From assembly GCF_003609775.1 (NCBI RefSeq), contig NZ_AP018049.1:372001-436000 (forward strand): a stretch of DNA of 64,000 nt, read 5' to 3'. This stretch comes from Prevotella melaninogenica. Lineage in GTDB: Bacteria; Bacteroidota; Bacteroidia; Bacteroidales; Bacteroidaceae. Every line of letters starts with the position of its first letter. Position 1 is the first letter of the stretch. The translations under genes were made by a program, and so were the position numbers. Shown here one piece after another: positions 17,072 to 26,262 of the stretch. Under the pieces are notes generated by a model. It did no database searches. It was not told the DNA's origin and saw only the letters and a program-made list of their open reading frames with translations.

Positions 17072-17144
17072 TCATGAAGAAAAATATTTTTTATCGTGAA
17101 AATAAATATTTCTTTTCATGAAAATAATTCCTTTTGTTCATGAA
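17072..17144. repeat. 22-bp-period array F (TCRTGAA units)
   Basis: TCATGAA, TCGTGAA, TCATGAA and TCATGAA at 17072, 17094, 17116 and 17138, exactly 22 bp apart, each followed by an AT-rich spacer (mostly AATAA). The sequence differs from arrays A-E but the period is the same. It sits in the 273-bp gap between convergent priA and the 177-aa gene. Confidence 0.75.
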
Positions 17145-17297
17145 AATAAATGAATGGAGTTGGTTGTTAGGGTAGGTTGGAAATTGTATTAGTGCTTTCT
17201 AAAGCGATGTTTGACGACTTTTACAGCATATCTTTCAAATACGATCAGGTATGAAAAGCACCTTTTATTTCATGTGTTAATAGGCTTAAGGAGGATG

Positions 17298-17831
17298 TTA
17301 GTCAAAGTAGGGGTATAGTTCTTTGAAGCCATCAACGATGTCATTGATGAGGTTGGGATTATCTTTTAATTGCTGTTTACATATTATCAGATACGCACTC
17401 TTCATGAGGTTATAATGATGTTCAAACTCTTCTGAGTTAAAGTAAGTCTGCATATACCTACTGTATACTCGGAATCTTTTTGTTTCAAGTTCAGACTCTC
17501 CAATAGAGTTAGCACCAATAAAACCGAAAGAAGCTTTATCGTCTTTCCCAGCAACCTCTTTCATAATGGCCATGCAAGTCTGTATACATTCTCTGGGCTC
17601 GTTGAGTCCCGTCAGGATATTATATTTCTTGTCACTATCTCTATGTGCTTTTAGATGGAACTTGACGGCATAAAAATGTTGTGAATAGACCTCTACCCAC
17701 ACCCAATAAGTCTGATGACTTTTATTAGACTTAAACGAATACAAAAGTTTATAAAGTAAAAAGCCTTGAGGTCCATCCCAAGGCTCATCTATTTTCTTCA
17801 CAAATCTGTAAGGATAATAACTCAGGCTCAT
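17298..17831 (-). CDS. Conserved-looking protein of unknown function
   Basis: 177-residue cytosolic protein; no signal peptide or membrane segment. It has a compact alpha/beta composition with beta-rich stretches (TYWVWVEVYSQHFYAVKFHLKAH) and a middle segment ILTGLNEPRECIQTCMAIMKEVAGKDDKASFGFIGANSIGE. I am not certain of the family; it may belong to one of the Bacteroidetes domains of unknown function that pair a small helical protein with a larger one. The 67-aa gene lies 12 bases upstream on the same strand, so the two form a two-gene unit reminiscent of toxin-antitoxin layouts. That reading is inference only. Confidence 0.6.
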   Translation of the reverse strand: MSLSYYPYRFVKKIDEPWDGPQGFLLYKLLYSFKSNKSHQTYWVWVEVYSQHFYAVKFHLKAHRDSDKKYNILTGLNEPRECIQTCMAIMKEVAGKDDKASFGFIGANSIGESELETKRFRVYSRYMQTYFNSEEFEHHYNLMKSAYLIICKQQLKDNPNLINDIVDGFKELYPYFD

Positions 17832-17843
17832 TTTTGTAGATAT

Positions 17844-18047
17844 TTAAGTGTTGAGGTAAGCATCAATCTTCATTCTCTCGGCTTCCTCTTTTGGTACACG
17901 TACAAAACCATTCCCACTGAAGAGAACCTCTCTCTCTTCGGCAGATAAGTATCTTGCAATCCTTTGCAAGCTTTCTAATTTCTTTTTCTCTTGGTATGCC
18001 TGTTTACAAGCAATCCTTGAGGCAAGTGTTGATATTGTTGTTCCCAT
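17844..18047 (-). CDS. Small helical protein upstream of the 177-aa gene
   Basis: 67 residues from the ATG at 18047 (MGTTISTLASRIACKQAYQ...). The frame stays open upstream to 18098, but the 17 extra residues are hydrophobic and unlike the rest. AGGAATAAG lies just upstream of the 18047 start as a possible ribosome-binding site. The protein is mostly helical and charged (KKKLESLQRIARYLSAEEREVLFSG), ending GFVRVPKEEAERMKIDAYLNT. It resembles small antitoxin-like or regulatory proteins in size and charge. Twelve bases separate its stop from the next gene, implying cotranscription. Function unknown. Confidence 0.55.
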   Translation of the reverse strand: MGTTISTLASRIACKQAYQEKKKLESLQRIARYLSAEEREVLFSGNGFVRVPKEEAERMKIDAYLNT

Positions 18048-18112
18048 AAACTTATTCCTTTCTGCTGCAAATATATAAATATTAGTTGAAAACGACAAGT
18101 AATTAGTGATGA

Positions 18113-18157
18113 TTTTATAAAAGTGTAGAGGCAGCCAGAATCACTCTGACTGCCTCT
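18113..18157 (-). terminator. Terminator of the FadL-like porin gene
   Basis: Stem AGAGGCAG...CAGA (18127-18139) with TCTG...CTGCCTCT (18145-18157), followed on the minus strand by a T-rich stretch. It ends the minus-strand gene that stops at 18199. Confidence 0.75.
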
Positions 18158-18198
18158 TAGTGGTATTAGTTGTGGAAAACGGTAGATTTATTAGTGGC

Positions 18199-19884
18199 TT
18201 AGAAATCAATATCAAGTCCAACACCGAGTACCTTATTGGTACGAGTAAAGATATCGGTGTTCTTAGTTGCGAGGGTCTTAGGCTGCATTGTTACAGAACC
18301 ATCTGGCTGTGTTACCTCATCCTTACCCACTTCGATAGCACCAGTGTACTCCTTTTTGAAGTTTGAATAGTTGGTAAAGAAATAAGCAACATTGAGGTGA
18401 GCATTCTTTGCAACCTTAATCTTTGCACCGAAACCGAAGCTATAACTGCTTGTTACGAAGCTAAGGTCGGTCAAGTATTTGCCATCGCCAAGACCGTAGA
18501 GCGTACGCTGACCACCTGCACTGACTGTCACTGATGGGTTGATATCCCACTCAACACCAGCAAGGAACTCCTGTGTGTTATGCTTAAGGAAGCGCTGCTT
18601 GTCATTGTCCATGCGTGCATCCTTATCGAAATAGTGGTTATATCCTGCCATAACACGGAGGTTCTTCAGTACTTCATATTGTGTACCAAGTGCAAGAATA
18701 CCAGGGATATCGTTTGGAGTGTTCACGCCATTCTCATACTTTTTGGTGTCATCACGCTTTGTGTTGTTCTCAATATTGAACTTTGTGGTAAACTCATAGC
18801 GTGCAGCAAAGTTCCACTTGCCTGTACGGTAGTCAATACCGAGGATTGGAGTGATACCCCATCCGCGCTGAGAAACCTCTAAATAGCGGTCTTTTACATT
18901 TTCTTTGCTACTGTCCAACTTGTCTGCACCTGCACGAATGAGCTTTGCACCTGCAGTAGCCTTCTGTGCGCCAGCTGCATATTGGGCTGCTGCTGCTTGC
19001 AACTGAGCCTTTGCAGTAGGGTCGGTAGCTTTATCTGCTTGTGCCTGATATGCTGCCGCCTGAGTTTGTGCAGCGACAGCCTGTGCCTGCAATGCGCTTG
19101 CCTTTTCGTTCAAAGCCTTAACCTTTGAATCGAAGTAGTCGTATAGATTCTGGTTATTTCCACCTACATTTGCAGAAATATTGGTGATACTACCTTCGTA
19201 TTTGTTATAGATATAATTGAAACGAGCACCACCAAATACAGAGAGATTCTCGTTAATCTTATAAGCAACACCGAGTTGGAGACCGAAGTTATACTGCTGA
19301 CCGCTCATGTAGCTTTGAAGGCTATAGCTGGTAGCAGGCGTCTCCTGCTGTCCGAGAAGTGCCGCAAAGGTAGGCAACTGCTGATTGATAAGTGCAGGGA
19401 GGAGTGATACTGGACGTTCAAATGTAGGAAGACCGTCGTTGAAAGCAGCCTTACCACCGCCACCAGTCAAACCAAAACCAGCTTGGAAACTCCATTTGTC
19501 TTTATTATATGCCACCTGGAAAGATGGGAGGATAGGCACAGAAGCCTTACCTTGATAGAACTTACTGCCATCTGTAGTATTACCACCATTCAGCTTGAAA
19601 GGATACTCATAAGGAGTATTAGCGAATGCAGGAACACTGAAAGTAGATGTTATCTCACGTGTCTGATATATGTTTTGGAAGTTAAGAGAGAGATGAAAAC
19701 CTTGGTCAAGGAAAGCTACACCAGCAGGGTTAAAGTAAACACCGTCAATACCAATTGCGCCTACACGTGCGAAGTTACGGTTAAATGCGATGTTCTGATT
19801 GGTGTTTGTAAGCAAACCTCCGGCTTGTGTTGTTGTTGCCATTGCGAGCAAAGCAGCTGCAAGGACAGTCTTCTGATACTTCAT
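18199..19884 (-). CDS. FadL/OmpP1-family outer-membrane transporter with Ala/Gln-rich insertion
   Basis: 561 residues from the ATG at 19884; an upstream in-frame start is ruled out by the promoter at 19927-19958. The signal peptide ends ...ATTTQA. The mature N-terminus GGLLTNTNQNIAFNRNFARVG and the following GVYFNPAGVAFL are FadL/OmpP1 hallmarks (NPAG loop), from the family that moves hydrophobic compounds across the outer membrane. The barrel ends with GVGLDIDF, a terminal aromatic. Unusual: residues about 246-330 form an Ala/Gln-rich, coiled-coil-like insertion (QAQAVAAQTQAAAYQAQADK and similar) between barrel strands, making the protein longer than the ~430-480 residues usual for this family. 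It is monocistronic. Confidence 0.88.
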   Translation of the reverse strand: MKYQKTVLAAALLAMATTTQAGGLLTNTNQNIAFNRNFARVGAIGIDGVYFNPAGVAFLDQGFHLSLNFQNIYQTREITSTFSVPAFANTPYEYPFKLNGGNTTDGSKFYQGKASVPILPSFQVAYNKDKWSFQAGFGLTGGGGKAAFNDGLPTFERPVSLLPALINQQLPTFAALLGQQETPATSYSLQSYMSGQQYNFGLQLGVAYKINENLSVFGGARFNYIYNKYEGSITNISANVGGNNQNLYDYFDSKVKALNEKASALQAQAVAAQTQAAAYQAQADKATDPTAKAQLQAAAAQYAAGAQKATAGAKLIRAGADKLDSSKENVKDRYLEVSQRGWGITPILGIDYRTGKWNFAARYEFTTKFNIENNTKRDDTKKYENGVNTPNDIPGILALGTQYEVLKNLRVMAGYNHYFDKDARMDNDKQRFLKHNTQEFLAGVEWDINPSVTVSAGGQRTLYGLGDGKYLTDLSFVTSSYSFGFGAKIKVAKNAHLNVAYFFTNYSNFKKEYTGAIEVGKDEVTQPDGSVTMQPKTLATKNTDIFTRTNKVLGVGLDIDF

Positions 19885-19926
19885 TTTTGATTTGTAAGTG
19901 TATATAAAACTTATAGAATTTGGTTG

Positions 19927-19958
19927 CAAAGTTATGAATATTGTTCTAAACTTCCAAA
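19927..19958 (-). promoter_or_regulatory. Promoter of the FadL-like gene
   Basis: On the minus strand TTTG (19955-19958), 20 bases, then TAACTTTG (19927-19934): a complete Bacteroidetes promoter about 40 bases upstream of the start codon. Confidence 0.8.
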
Positions 19959-20237
19959 TTTTCACTTGTTTTTTCTCACTTTTAGTTAAAATGTGCATCG
20001 TTGCTTAGGAAGCAAAAAGGGTAGTAATAAGGCTCTTCCGTTAAATGTATAGATTGTGAATAGAATAAAGGCTTATAGATTTGCATGGTATTATTATTTC
20101 TAATTAGATAATCTTAAAAACGAGGAAAACTAAAAGATAAAATGCAAATTGATACCATATCTATCTGTCTTCTACAAATAAGGCATTCTCATATTACTGA
20201 TGTTTGTAAATAATTTTTATAAGGCTTAAACCCTATA

Positions 20238-20331
20238 TATGCTCTTTTGGCTTCTAAAAGACGCCCAATTGACTTGCAAAAGATGCCCTTTAGAGCTCTT
20301 GTTAACGCCCTTTTGAAGTCTTATAAGGCAC
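20238..20331 (+). repeat. 22-bp-period array C (five units)
   Basis: Hexamers TATGCT, GACGCC, GATGCC, AACGCC and AGGCAC at 20238, 20260, 20282, 20304 and 20326, exactly 22 bp apart. Order and spacers match array A (reversed) and array B, so the three are copies of one element. Confidence 0.8.
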
Positions 20332-20636
20332 CTTTTGAAATGCAGTTTTATAAATACTTGATAGCGAATAATTTACGAAGGTGTTGTTAGTGCTTGTTTT
20401 TAGCCTTGTTCTCTGCCTATTTTGTGACTCATTTTGTAAATAAAATTCTAACGACTTAAGTGCTAATGTGTCAATGAGAATAGGTTAATAACCTCTGTTT
20501 TCTCTACACACTGACAGTGCTTTTGCGCCTTTTATCGCTTTTTATAATCCTCAGTGTTCTTCTTTTCTCTGTGTGGCATTAAGTCAAAGTTCTAAATTTA
20601 AATGTAAACTTTATCATTTTAAATGACTGAAGCCTC

Positions 20637-20687
20637 TAAAAAGAAACCCCACTACGTTACTATTGTTGTAACTTAGTGAGGTTTCTT
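20637..20687 (-). terminator. Terminator of the 7TM-HD gene
   Basis: Stem AAGAAACCCCACTACGTTAC (20641-20660) with GTAACTTAGTGAGGTTTCTT (20668-20687), two mismatches, and A bases at 20637-20641 that give a U-run on the minus-strand transcript. Confidence 0.85.
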
Positions 20688-20756
20688 AGTATTTATGCAC
20701 CTCCCTTTTGGAGGAAGATAGGAAGGGAGTCTATATTGTGATTGACCTCAACCTTT

Positions 20757-22808
20757 CTATGTTTTCAGCTGTGGATACTGAATACGAGTATGATACATCG
20801 CTTTGAGACGTTCGATAAGAACGGTTTTGGCAGCGGTGATATCACGGAATGTGATAGGACAATCGGTGAAGTTACCATCAGCGACTTGTCCGTCAATAAG
20901 GCGATTTACCAATCCGCTGATGCTTTCTTCTGTGTATTCTTGCAGCGAGCGTGAAGCAGCCTCAACGGTATCGCTCATCATAAGAATAGCCTGTTCGCGG
21001 GTGAAAGGATTTGGTCCAGGGTAGCGGAACAAGTCTTCGTTAACCTCCTCATCAGGATGCTCATTCTTGTAATGTATATAGAAATACTTTGCAAGTCCAG
21101 CCCCATGGTGTGTGGTAATAAACTCCTTAATCTCGCGTGGAAGGTTATACTTTTCTGCAAGTTTCAGACCTTCCGTTACATGGCTAATGATGATACGTGC
21201 GCTCTCAAGGTCGTTTAGTTTGTCATGTGGGTTGATACCCGCCTGATTCTCGGTAAAGAACGCAGGATTGAGCATCTTACCAATGTCATGATAGAGCGCG
21301 CCAGTACGTACCAATTGGCTCTTTGCACCAATTCTGCTGGCTATTTCTGTGGCCAGGTTACCAACAGTGATAGAGTGCTGGAAGGTACCAGGAGCAACTT
21401 CGCTGAGTCGACGTAGCAGTTCATTATTTGTATTCGACAACTCAAACATTGTTACTGTAGAAACGAAACCGAAAGTTTTCTCGATGACCAACATCAATGG
21501 ATAGGTAAAGAGAAGGAAGAAGCCGTTGACTGCAAAATGGTAATACATACTGCGGTCGAGCTTTGAAAGGTCGTCTGCCTGTATGAGTTGGATAGAGAAA
21601 TACACCGCTGCTGAAGTAATTGTTACAAGGAGTGCGGTAAGGAAAATTTGACTTCTCTTTGATAATTCACGTAGGGAATAAATCGCGACAAGTCCTGCTA
21701 CAAACTGTATGATAATAAATTCGTATTGATATTTGACCGCGACTGCACTGATGAGTACCATCGTTAAGTGTCCGATGAAGGCTGTTCGTGAGTCCATAAA
21801 CACACGGAAGAATATCGGTGCCATGCTGAATGGCAGGATGTACACACTCAGAATGTTATGCTCCATCATCAAAGATGTGAGAATAGGGTAGATGACTATC
21901 ATCACATAGAGAAGTGAGATAGCACGTGGCTTATTGAAGTAATCTTTTCGGAAAAGTGCCAAGTAAAGTGTGAAAAGGCAGATGAAAATCAGTACGTAGA
22001 TGGTCTGTCCGATGAAAGTTGAGGTAATCTCGTCCTCGGAAGCTTTACGTTTCTCCATCGCTTGTTCGAAGGAATTCAATACACGGAATGTCTTAGCATC
22101 AACGATGTCACCTCGGTCAATGATACGCTGTCCCTCCAATACCATTCCCGAAGCTTGTGGAATAAGACTGAGCATGTCGTTCATTTCCGTTTCACTACGG
22201 TCTTTATCATAGACAAGGTTTGCCTCAATATATTCATTCAGGTTACACTGCTGCAGCACAGAACGCTTTGGCCCCAGTAATGGGTCCATGAAAAGCTGCT
22301 CGTAAGCACCAAGGGTTGAGTAGGTCTTGTTGATAGGTACGCTCACAGCCTGTTTGCCCGTAACGACACGGATGAGGTGATTACTATCCTTGGCAAGTGT
22401 AGAGTATTGTTGTGGGTCAATGACTCCCGCTTCATAGATTTCGTGCAATCGGTGTGCAATTGCGTCAACATAGTCTTGGGATAAGCCTGGTATACCATCT
22501 TTATATGCCTGCTTAAACTGTTCAATCTTCTTCTGCTCAACAGCTTGATTGATGTTATAATAAGGCTGGAAATGCTTTGTGATAGAGTCTTTTTCAATCT
22601 TCAAAGCAGCATCAGTCTTAAAGATAGGGAAGTCAAACTTCGCTATCAGCTGTCCATACATCCATGGTTTACCCTCGTCGTAGTGGAAAAGTTTACCTTT
22701 TGTACGGGGTAGAAAAAGTACGATTAGAACTACAGCCACAATGACCAATATGACTCTTGAAATCATATTTCGCCAATAGGGGTTGCTGATGTTTTTGAAT
22801 CTTATCAT
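20757..22808 (-). CDS. 7TM-HD family phosphohydrolase (PgpH/YqfF-like)
   Basis: 683-residue inner-membrane protein. One N-terminal transmembrane helix (about residues 15-33, VILVIVAVVLIVLF) is followed by a ~240-residue extracytoplasmic domain. A block of about seven hydrophobic helices (about 265-450) leads to a C-terminal cytosolic HD domain with TFQHSITVGNLATEIA, GALYHDIGKM near 505, IISHVTEGLKLAEKYNLP, and EFITTHHGAGLAKYFY. These His and Asp residues are the metal ligands of HD hydrolases. Characterised relatives (Listeria PgpH) degrade cyclic di-AMP; whether this one does is inference. It is divergent from gltX, with about 140 bp between. Confidence 0.88.
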   Translation of the reverse strand: MIRFKNISNPYWRNMISRVILVIVAVVLIVLFLPRTKGKLFHYDEGKPWMYGQLIAKFDFPIFKTDAALKIEKDSITKHFQPYYNINQAVEQKKIEQFKQAYKDGIPGLSQDYVDAIAHRLHEIYEAGVIDPQQYSTLAKDSNHLIRVVTGKQAVSVPINKTYSTLGAYEQLFMDPLLGPKRSVLQQCNLNEYIEANLVYDKDRSETEMNDMLSLIPQASGMVLEGQRIIDRGDIVDAKTFRVLNSFEQAMEKRKASEDEITSTFIGQTIYVLIFICLFTLYLALFRKDYFNKPRAISLLYVMIVIYPILTSLMMEHNILSVYILPFSMAPIFFRVFMDSRTAFIGHLTMVLISAVAVKYQYEFIIIQFVAGLVAIYSLRELSKRSQIFLTALLVTITSAAVYFSIQLIQADDLSKLDRSMYYHFAVNGFFLLFTYPLMLVIEKTFGFVSTVTMFELSNTNNELLRRLSEVAPGTFQHSITVGNLATEIASRIGAKSQLVRTGALYHDIGKMLNPAFFTENQAGINPHDKLNDLESARIIISHVTEGLKLAEKYNLPREIKEFITTHHGAGLAKYFYIHYKNEHPDEEVNEDLFRYPGPNPFTREQAILMMSDTVEAASRSLQEYTEESISGLVNRLIDGQVADGNFTDCPITFRDITAAKTVLIERLKAMYHTRIQYPQLKT

Positions 22809-22918
22809 CTTATATCTTATTTCGTAAATGTTATAATAACTTGTTGTATCTTGTTGCGTTAATCCTCTAACAACTTGCGAAAATACTAAAAATATAGCGT
22901 ATAGTCAAAAAAAAACAT

Positions 22919-22926
22919 TAATTTTG
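22919..22926 (+). promoter_or_regulatory. -7 element upstream of gltX
   Basis: TAATTTTG at 22919-22926 fits TAnnTTTG, 25 bases before the gltX start. No clear -33 TTTG at the right spacing. Confidence 0.5.
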
Positions 22927-22950
22927 CAGGAAAATATAATATTTAAGACA

Positions 22951-24468
22951 ATGGCAGAAAGAAATGTGAGAGTGCGTTTTGCCCCAAGTCCAACAGGTGC
23001 TTTGCATATTGGTGGCGTACGTACTGCTTTGTATAACTACCTTTTCGCCCGTCAGCATGGCGGCAAACTTATCTTCCGTATTGAGGATACAGACTCTAAC
23101 CGTTTTGTTCCTGGAGCAGAGGAGTATATCCTTGACTCTTTTGATTGGTTAGGTATTAAGTTTGACGAGGGTGTTAGCTTTGGTGGAGAGCATGGTCCTT
23201 ACCGTCAGAGCGAGCGTCGTGATATTTATAAAAAGTACGTCAATCAGCTTTTAGAGGCTGGTAAGGCATACATTGCTTTTGATACACCAGAGGAGTTAGA
23301 TGCGAAGCGTCAGGAGATTGAAAACTTCCAGTATGATGCGCACACTCGTCTGCAGATGCGTAACTCCTTGACAATGTCGAAGGAGGAAGTTGAAAGTCTG
23401 ATAGAGGATGGACAGCAGTATGTTGTTCGTTTCAAGATAGAACCTGGTGAGGAAGTTCATATCAACGATATGATTCGTGGTGATGTTTGCATCAAGACAG
23501 ATATCCTTGATGATAAAGTTTTGTTTAAGAGTGCAGACGAATTGCCAACTTATCACCTTGCAAATATCGTTGATGACCACTTGATGGAAATCTCTCACGT
23601 TATTCGAGGTGAGGAGTGGTTGCCAAGTGCGCCATTGCATGTGTTGCTTTATCGTGCTTTTGGCTGGGAAGATAGTATGCCACGCTTTGCCCATCTGCCA
23701 CTGTTGTTGAAACCAGAGGGCAAGGGTAAGCTCAGTAAACGTGATGGTGATCGTCTCGGTTTCCCAGTATTCCCATTGGAGTGGCACGACCCTAAGACTG
23801 GTGAAATAAGTTCGGGCTATCGTGAAAGTGGCTATTTCCCAGAGGCAGTAGTCAACTTCTTGGCACTCTTGGGCTGGAATCCAGGTACAGAGCAGGAACT
23901 CTTCTCTCTTGAGGAACTTGTAGAAGCATTTGATATCACGAAGTGTTCAAAGAGTGGAGCTAAGTTTGACTATCAGAAGGGTATGTGGTTTAACCACGAA
24001 TACATCCTCCGTAAGTCAGATGATGAGATAGCACAACTCTTTGCTCCAATCGTAGCTAACAATGGTGTTGAGGCTACTATGGAACAGGTGACACAGGTTG
24101 TACACATGATGAAAGACCGTGTTAGCTTCGTGAAGGAACTTTGGGACCTCTGCTCTTTCTTCTTCATTGCACCAACAAGCTACGATGAGAAGACCGTCAA
24201 GAAGCGTTGGAAGGAGTATTCTGCACAGCAGATGAGCGAGCTTGCTGAGGTATTGGAAGGAATTGAAGACTTCAGTGTCGAAGGTCAGGAGCCTATCGTT
24301 TTGAAATGGGTAGAGGATAAGGGCTATAAGCTTGGTGATATTATGAATGCATTCCGCCTCACCCTCGTTGGTATTGGTAAGGGTCCTGGAATGTTCGATA
24401 TATCTGCCTTCCTTGGCAAAGAGGAAACCTTGAAGCGTATGCACAAGGCTATCGAGGTATTAGGATAA
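22951..24468 (+). CDS. gltX: Glutamate--tRNA ligase
   Basis: 505 residues from the ATG at 22951; an upstream TTG overlaps the promoter -7 box and is rejected. Class I synthetase signatures: [20 protein letters not shown], the HIGH motif, at about residues 9-28, and the KMSKS equivalent GKLSKRDGD near 255. The catalytic Rossmann core includes [11 protein letters not shown]. The C-terminal helical anticodon-binding domain is full length. It charges tRNA-Glu in the cytosol and may also supply Glu-tRNA for the transamidation route if this organism uses it. It is followed 33 bases later by waaA on the same strand, beginning a run of gltX, waaA, a zinc-ribbon gene and trpS that may be cotranscribed. 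Confidence 0.97.
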   Translation: MAERNVRVRFAPSPTGALHIGGVRTALYNYLFARQHGGKLIFRIEDTDSNRFVPGAEEYILDSFDWLGIKFDEGVSFGGEHGPYRQSERRDIYKKYVNQLLEAGKAYIAFDTPEELDAKRQEIENFQYDAHTRLQMRNSLTMSKEEVESLIEDGQQYVVRFKIEPGEEVHINDMIRGDVCIKTDILDDKVLFKSADELPTYHLANIVDDHLMEISHVIRGEEWLPSAPLHVLLYRAFGWEDSMPRFAHLPLLLKPEGKGKLSKRDGDRLGFPVFPLEWHDPKTGEISSGYRESGYFPEAVVNFLALLGWNPGTEQELFSLEELVEAFDITKCSKSGAKFDYQKGMWFNHEYILRKSDDEIAQLFAPIVANNGVEATMEQVTQVVHMMKDRVSFVKELWDLCSFFFIAPTSYDEKTVKKRWKEYSAQQMSELAEVLEGIEDFSVEGQEPIVLKWVEDKGYKLGDIMNAFRLTLVGIGKGPGMFDISAFLGKEETLKRMHKAIEVLG

Positions 24469-24501
24469 GCACCTCGAAAGGCTAAATTAATTGAGCCGAG
24501 T

Positions 24502-25737
24502 ATGTATAATATAATAATGTATGCCATCCAATTTGGCATCGCTGTGGGTAGTCTTTTCAATGAAAAGCTACGCAAGATGTGGCGAGGCGAACAGGAGGCA
24601 GTGCGGATCTTACGTGAGAAGGTGGAACCAAACGCTCAATACGTTTGGTTTCATGCTGCTTCATTGGGCGAGTTCGAACAAGGTCGCCCTTTGATAGAGC
24701 AGATACGGAAGGACTATCCACAATACAAGATTCTGCTTACTTTCTTTTCTCCTTCTGGTTATGAGGTGAGGAAGAATTATGAGGGAGCAGACATCATTAC
24801 CTATCTTCCTATTGACACGGTGGGCAATGCGCGTAGATTCTTACGTGCAGTTCGTCCTGTTATGGCATTCTTTATTAAGTATGAATTTTGGTATAACTAT
24901 CTGCATGTTTTGCAGCATCGTAACATACCTGTCTATAGTGTGTCAAGCATTTTCCGCCCTGATCAAGTCTTCTTTAAGTGGTATGGACGTGGTTATGGAC
25001 GTGTTTTGAAATGCTTCAGCCGTTTCTTTGTTCAGAATGAGGAGAGTAAGGAACTCTTGAGTAAGATTGGAATTTCAGATGCGGTAGTAGTGGGTGATAC
25101 TCGTTTCGACCGTGTTTTGCAAATTAAGGAGGCAAGTAAGAAACTACCATTGGTAGAGAAGTTTGTCAATATAGATGCTACTGCCAGAAAGAAAGTCTTT
25201 GTAGCTGGTTCATCATGGCAGCCTGATGAGGAAATCTTTATCAAATACTTTAATGAGCATAAAGACTGGAAACTAATCATTGCACCGCATGTTATTGGAG
25301 AAGATCATCTAAAGACAATCCTCTCACTGATTAAGGATAAGAAGGTAATACGCTACACACAGGCAACCGAAGAGAATGTTGCTGAGGCAGATGTGTTGAT
25401 TATCGACTGTTTCGGCTTGTTGTCATCTATCTATCATTATGGTGATGTAGCCTACGTAGGTGGTGGCTTCGGAGTTGGAATCCACAATGTTCTTGAGGCA
25501 GCTGTATGGGATATGCCAGTTCTCTTTGGTCCCAACAACAAGCATTTTGCAGAAGCACAAGGACTCTTGCGTGATGGTGGTGGCTTTGAAGTCTTCGACC
25601 TTGAGAGTTTCAGTCTATTAATGAATCGCTTTGCCGAAGACGAAGAGTATCGCACTGCTTGTGGCAGCTTGGCTGGTGCTTATGTTGAGAGTCTGGCAGG
25701 TGCAACAAATAAAGTTCTAAGCAACGTAAAGTTATGA
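24502..25737 (+). CDS. waaA: 3-deoxy-D-manno-octulosonic acid (Kdo) transferase
   Basis: 411-residue GT-B glycosyltransferase of the WaaA/KdtA family, which adds Kdo to lipid A precursor at the inner face of the cytoplasmic membrane. The hydrophobic N-terminus (MYNIIMYAIQFGIAVGSLF) is the membrane anchor. Family motifs: VWFHAASLGEFEQGRPLIE near residue 50, with the catalytic base Glu; FFSPSGYEVRKNY; FIKYEFWYNYL near 125; GDTRFDRV near 198; and the C-terminal nucleotide-binding part GGGFGVGIHNVLEAAVWDMPVLFGPNNKHF near 315. Length is typical. The stop overlaps the next start (ATGA at 25734), a sign of translational coupling. Confidence 0.95.
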   Translation: MYNIIMYAIQFGIAVGSLFNEKLRKMWRGEQEAVRILREKVEPNAQYVWFHAASLGEFEQGRPLIEQIRKDYPQYKILLTFFSPSGYEVRKNYEGADIITYLPIDTVGNARRFLRAVRPVMAFFIKYEFWYNYLHVLQHRNIPVYSVSSIFRPDQVFFKWYGRGYGRVLKCFSRFFVQNEESKELLSKIGISDAVVVGDTRFDRVLQIKEASKKLPLVEKFVNIDATARKKVFVAGSSWQPDEEIFIKYFNEHKDWKLIIAPHVIGEDHLKTILSLIKDKKVIRYTQATEENVAEADVLIIDCFGLLSSIYHYGDVAYVGGGFGVGIHNVLEAAVWDMPVLFGPNNKHFAEAQGLLRDGGGFEVFDLESFSLLMNRFAEDEEYRTACGSLAGAYVESLAGATNKVLSNVKL

Positions 25738-26222
25738 AATATCAGATAACATGTGATAACTGTGGCACACAGTTTATTGTCGAGGCTGAAGAAGGACAGA
25801 CCATCGAGTGCACTTGTCCTCATTGTCAAGGCATCATGGAGGTGACCTTACCTTTGGTAAGTGCTGGTCAGCAATATGAACAACCATCTGGTTTTACTCC
25901 ACAGTCGCAGCAGATGCAGGCAGAAACACCAAAGAAAGATAGTAATGCTATCCTTTGGGGTGTCCTTATTGGTCTACTCTTACTGGCAGGTGGTGTGGGT
26001 GCTTATTTTATGTTTGGCTCGTCTTCGCCAGAAACTCCAGTAACTGATTCTATTCCTAACGATACGATTCCGTACGAAACTCCTATTCAGGTAGAAGAGG
26101 CTCCATCTGTTGATACTGTGGCAACAGCCCCAGTAATGCCAGAGCATAAGGAAGAAGAGCAAGTTGAAGAACAGCCAGAAGAAGGCACAGATACTATTGC
26201 TACATTCGGACACGATGAGTAA
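25734..26222 (+). CDS. Zinc-ribbon, single-pass membrane protein
   Basis: 162 residues. The N-terminus has a zinc ribbon with two CxxC-type knuckles (ITCDNCGTQF and CTCPHCQG, residues about 4-34), as in MJ0042/zinc-ribbon proteins. A Pro/Gln-rich linker leads to a transmembrane helix (LWGVLIGLLLLAGGVGAYFMFG, about residues 73-94). A Pro/Glu-rich, acidic low-complexity tail follows. The topology suggests a cytosolic zinc ribbon and an exported disordered tail. The gene overlaps waaA by four bases and precedes trpS by 40 bases. Function unknown; similar ribbon-plus-helix proteins are widespread in Bacteroidetes. Confidence 0.8.
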   Translation: MKYQITCDNCGTQFIVEAEEGQTIECTCPHCQGIMEVTLPLVSAGQQYEQPSGFTPQSQQMQAETPKKDSNAILWGVLIGLLLLAGGVGAYFMFGSSSPETPVTDSIPNDTIPYETPIQVEEAPSVDTVATAPVMPEHKEEEQVEEQPEEGTDTIATFGHDE

Positions 26223-26262
26223 CTTCAACGATACACATAACGAATAAAATAGAAATATATAC

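Larger units (their letters stand above)
19885..20756. other. 870-bp intergenic region
   Basis: Contains the porin promoter (19927-19958), 22-bp-period array C (20238-20331) and the terminator of the HD-domain gene (20637-20687). Apart from these I see AT-rich DNA without a supportable gene. Confidence 0.6.
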
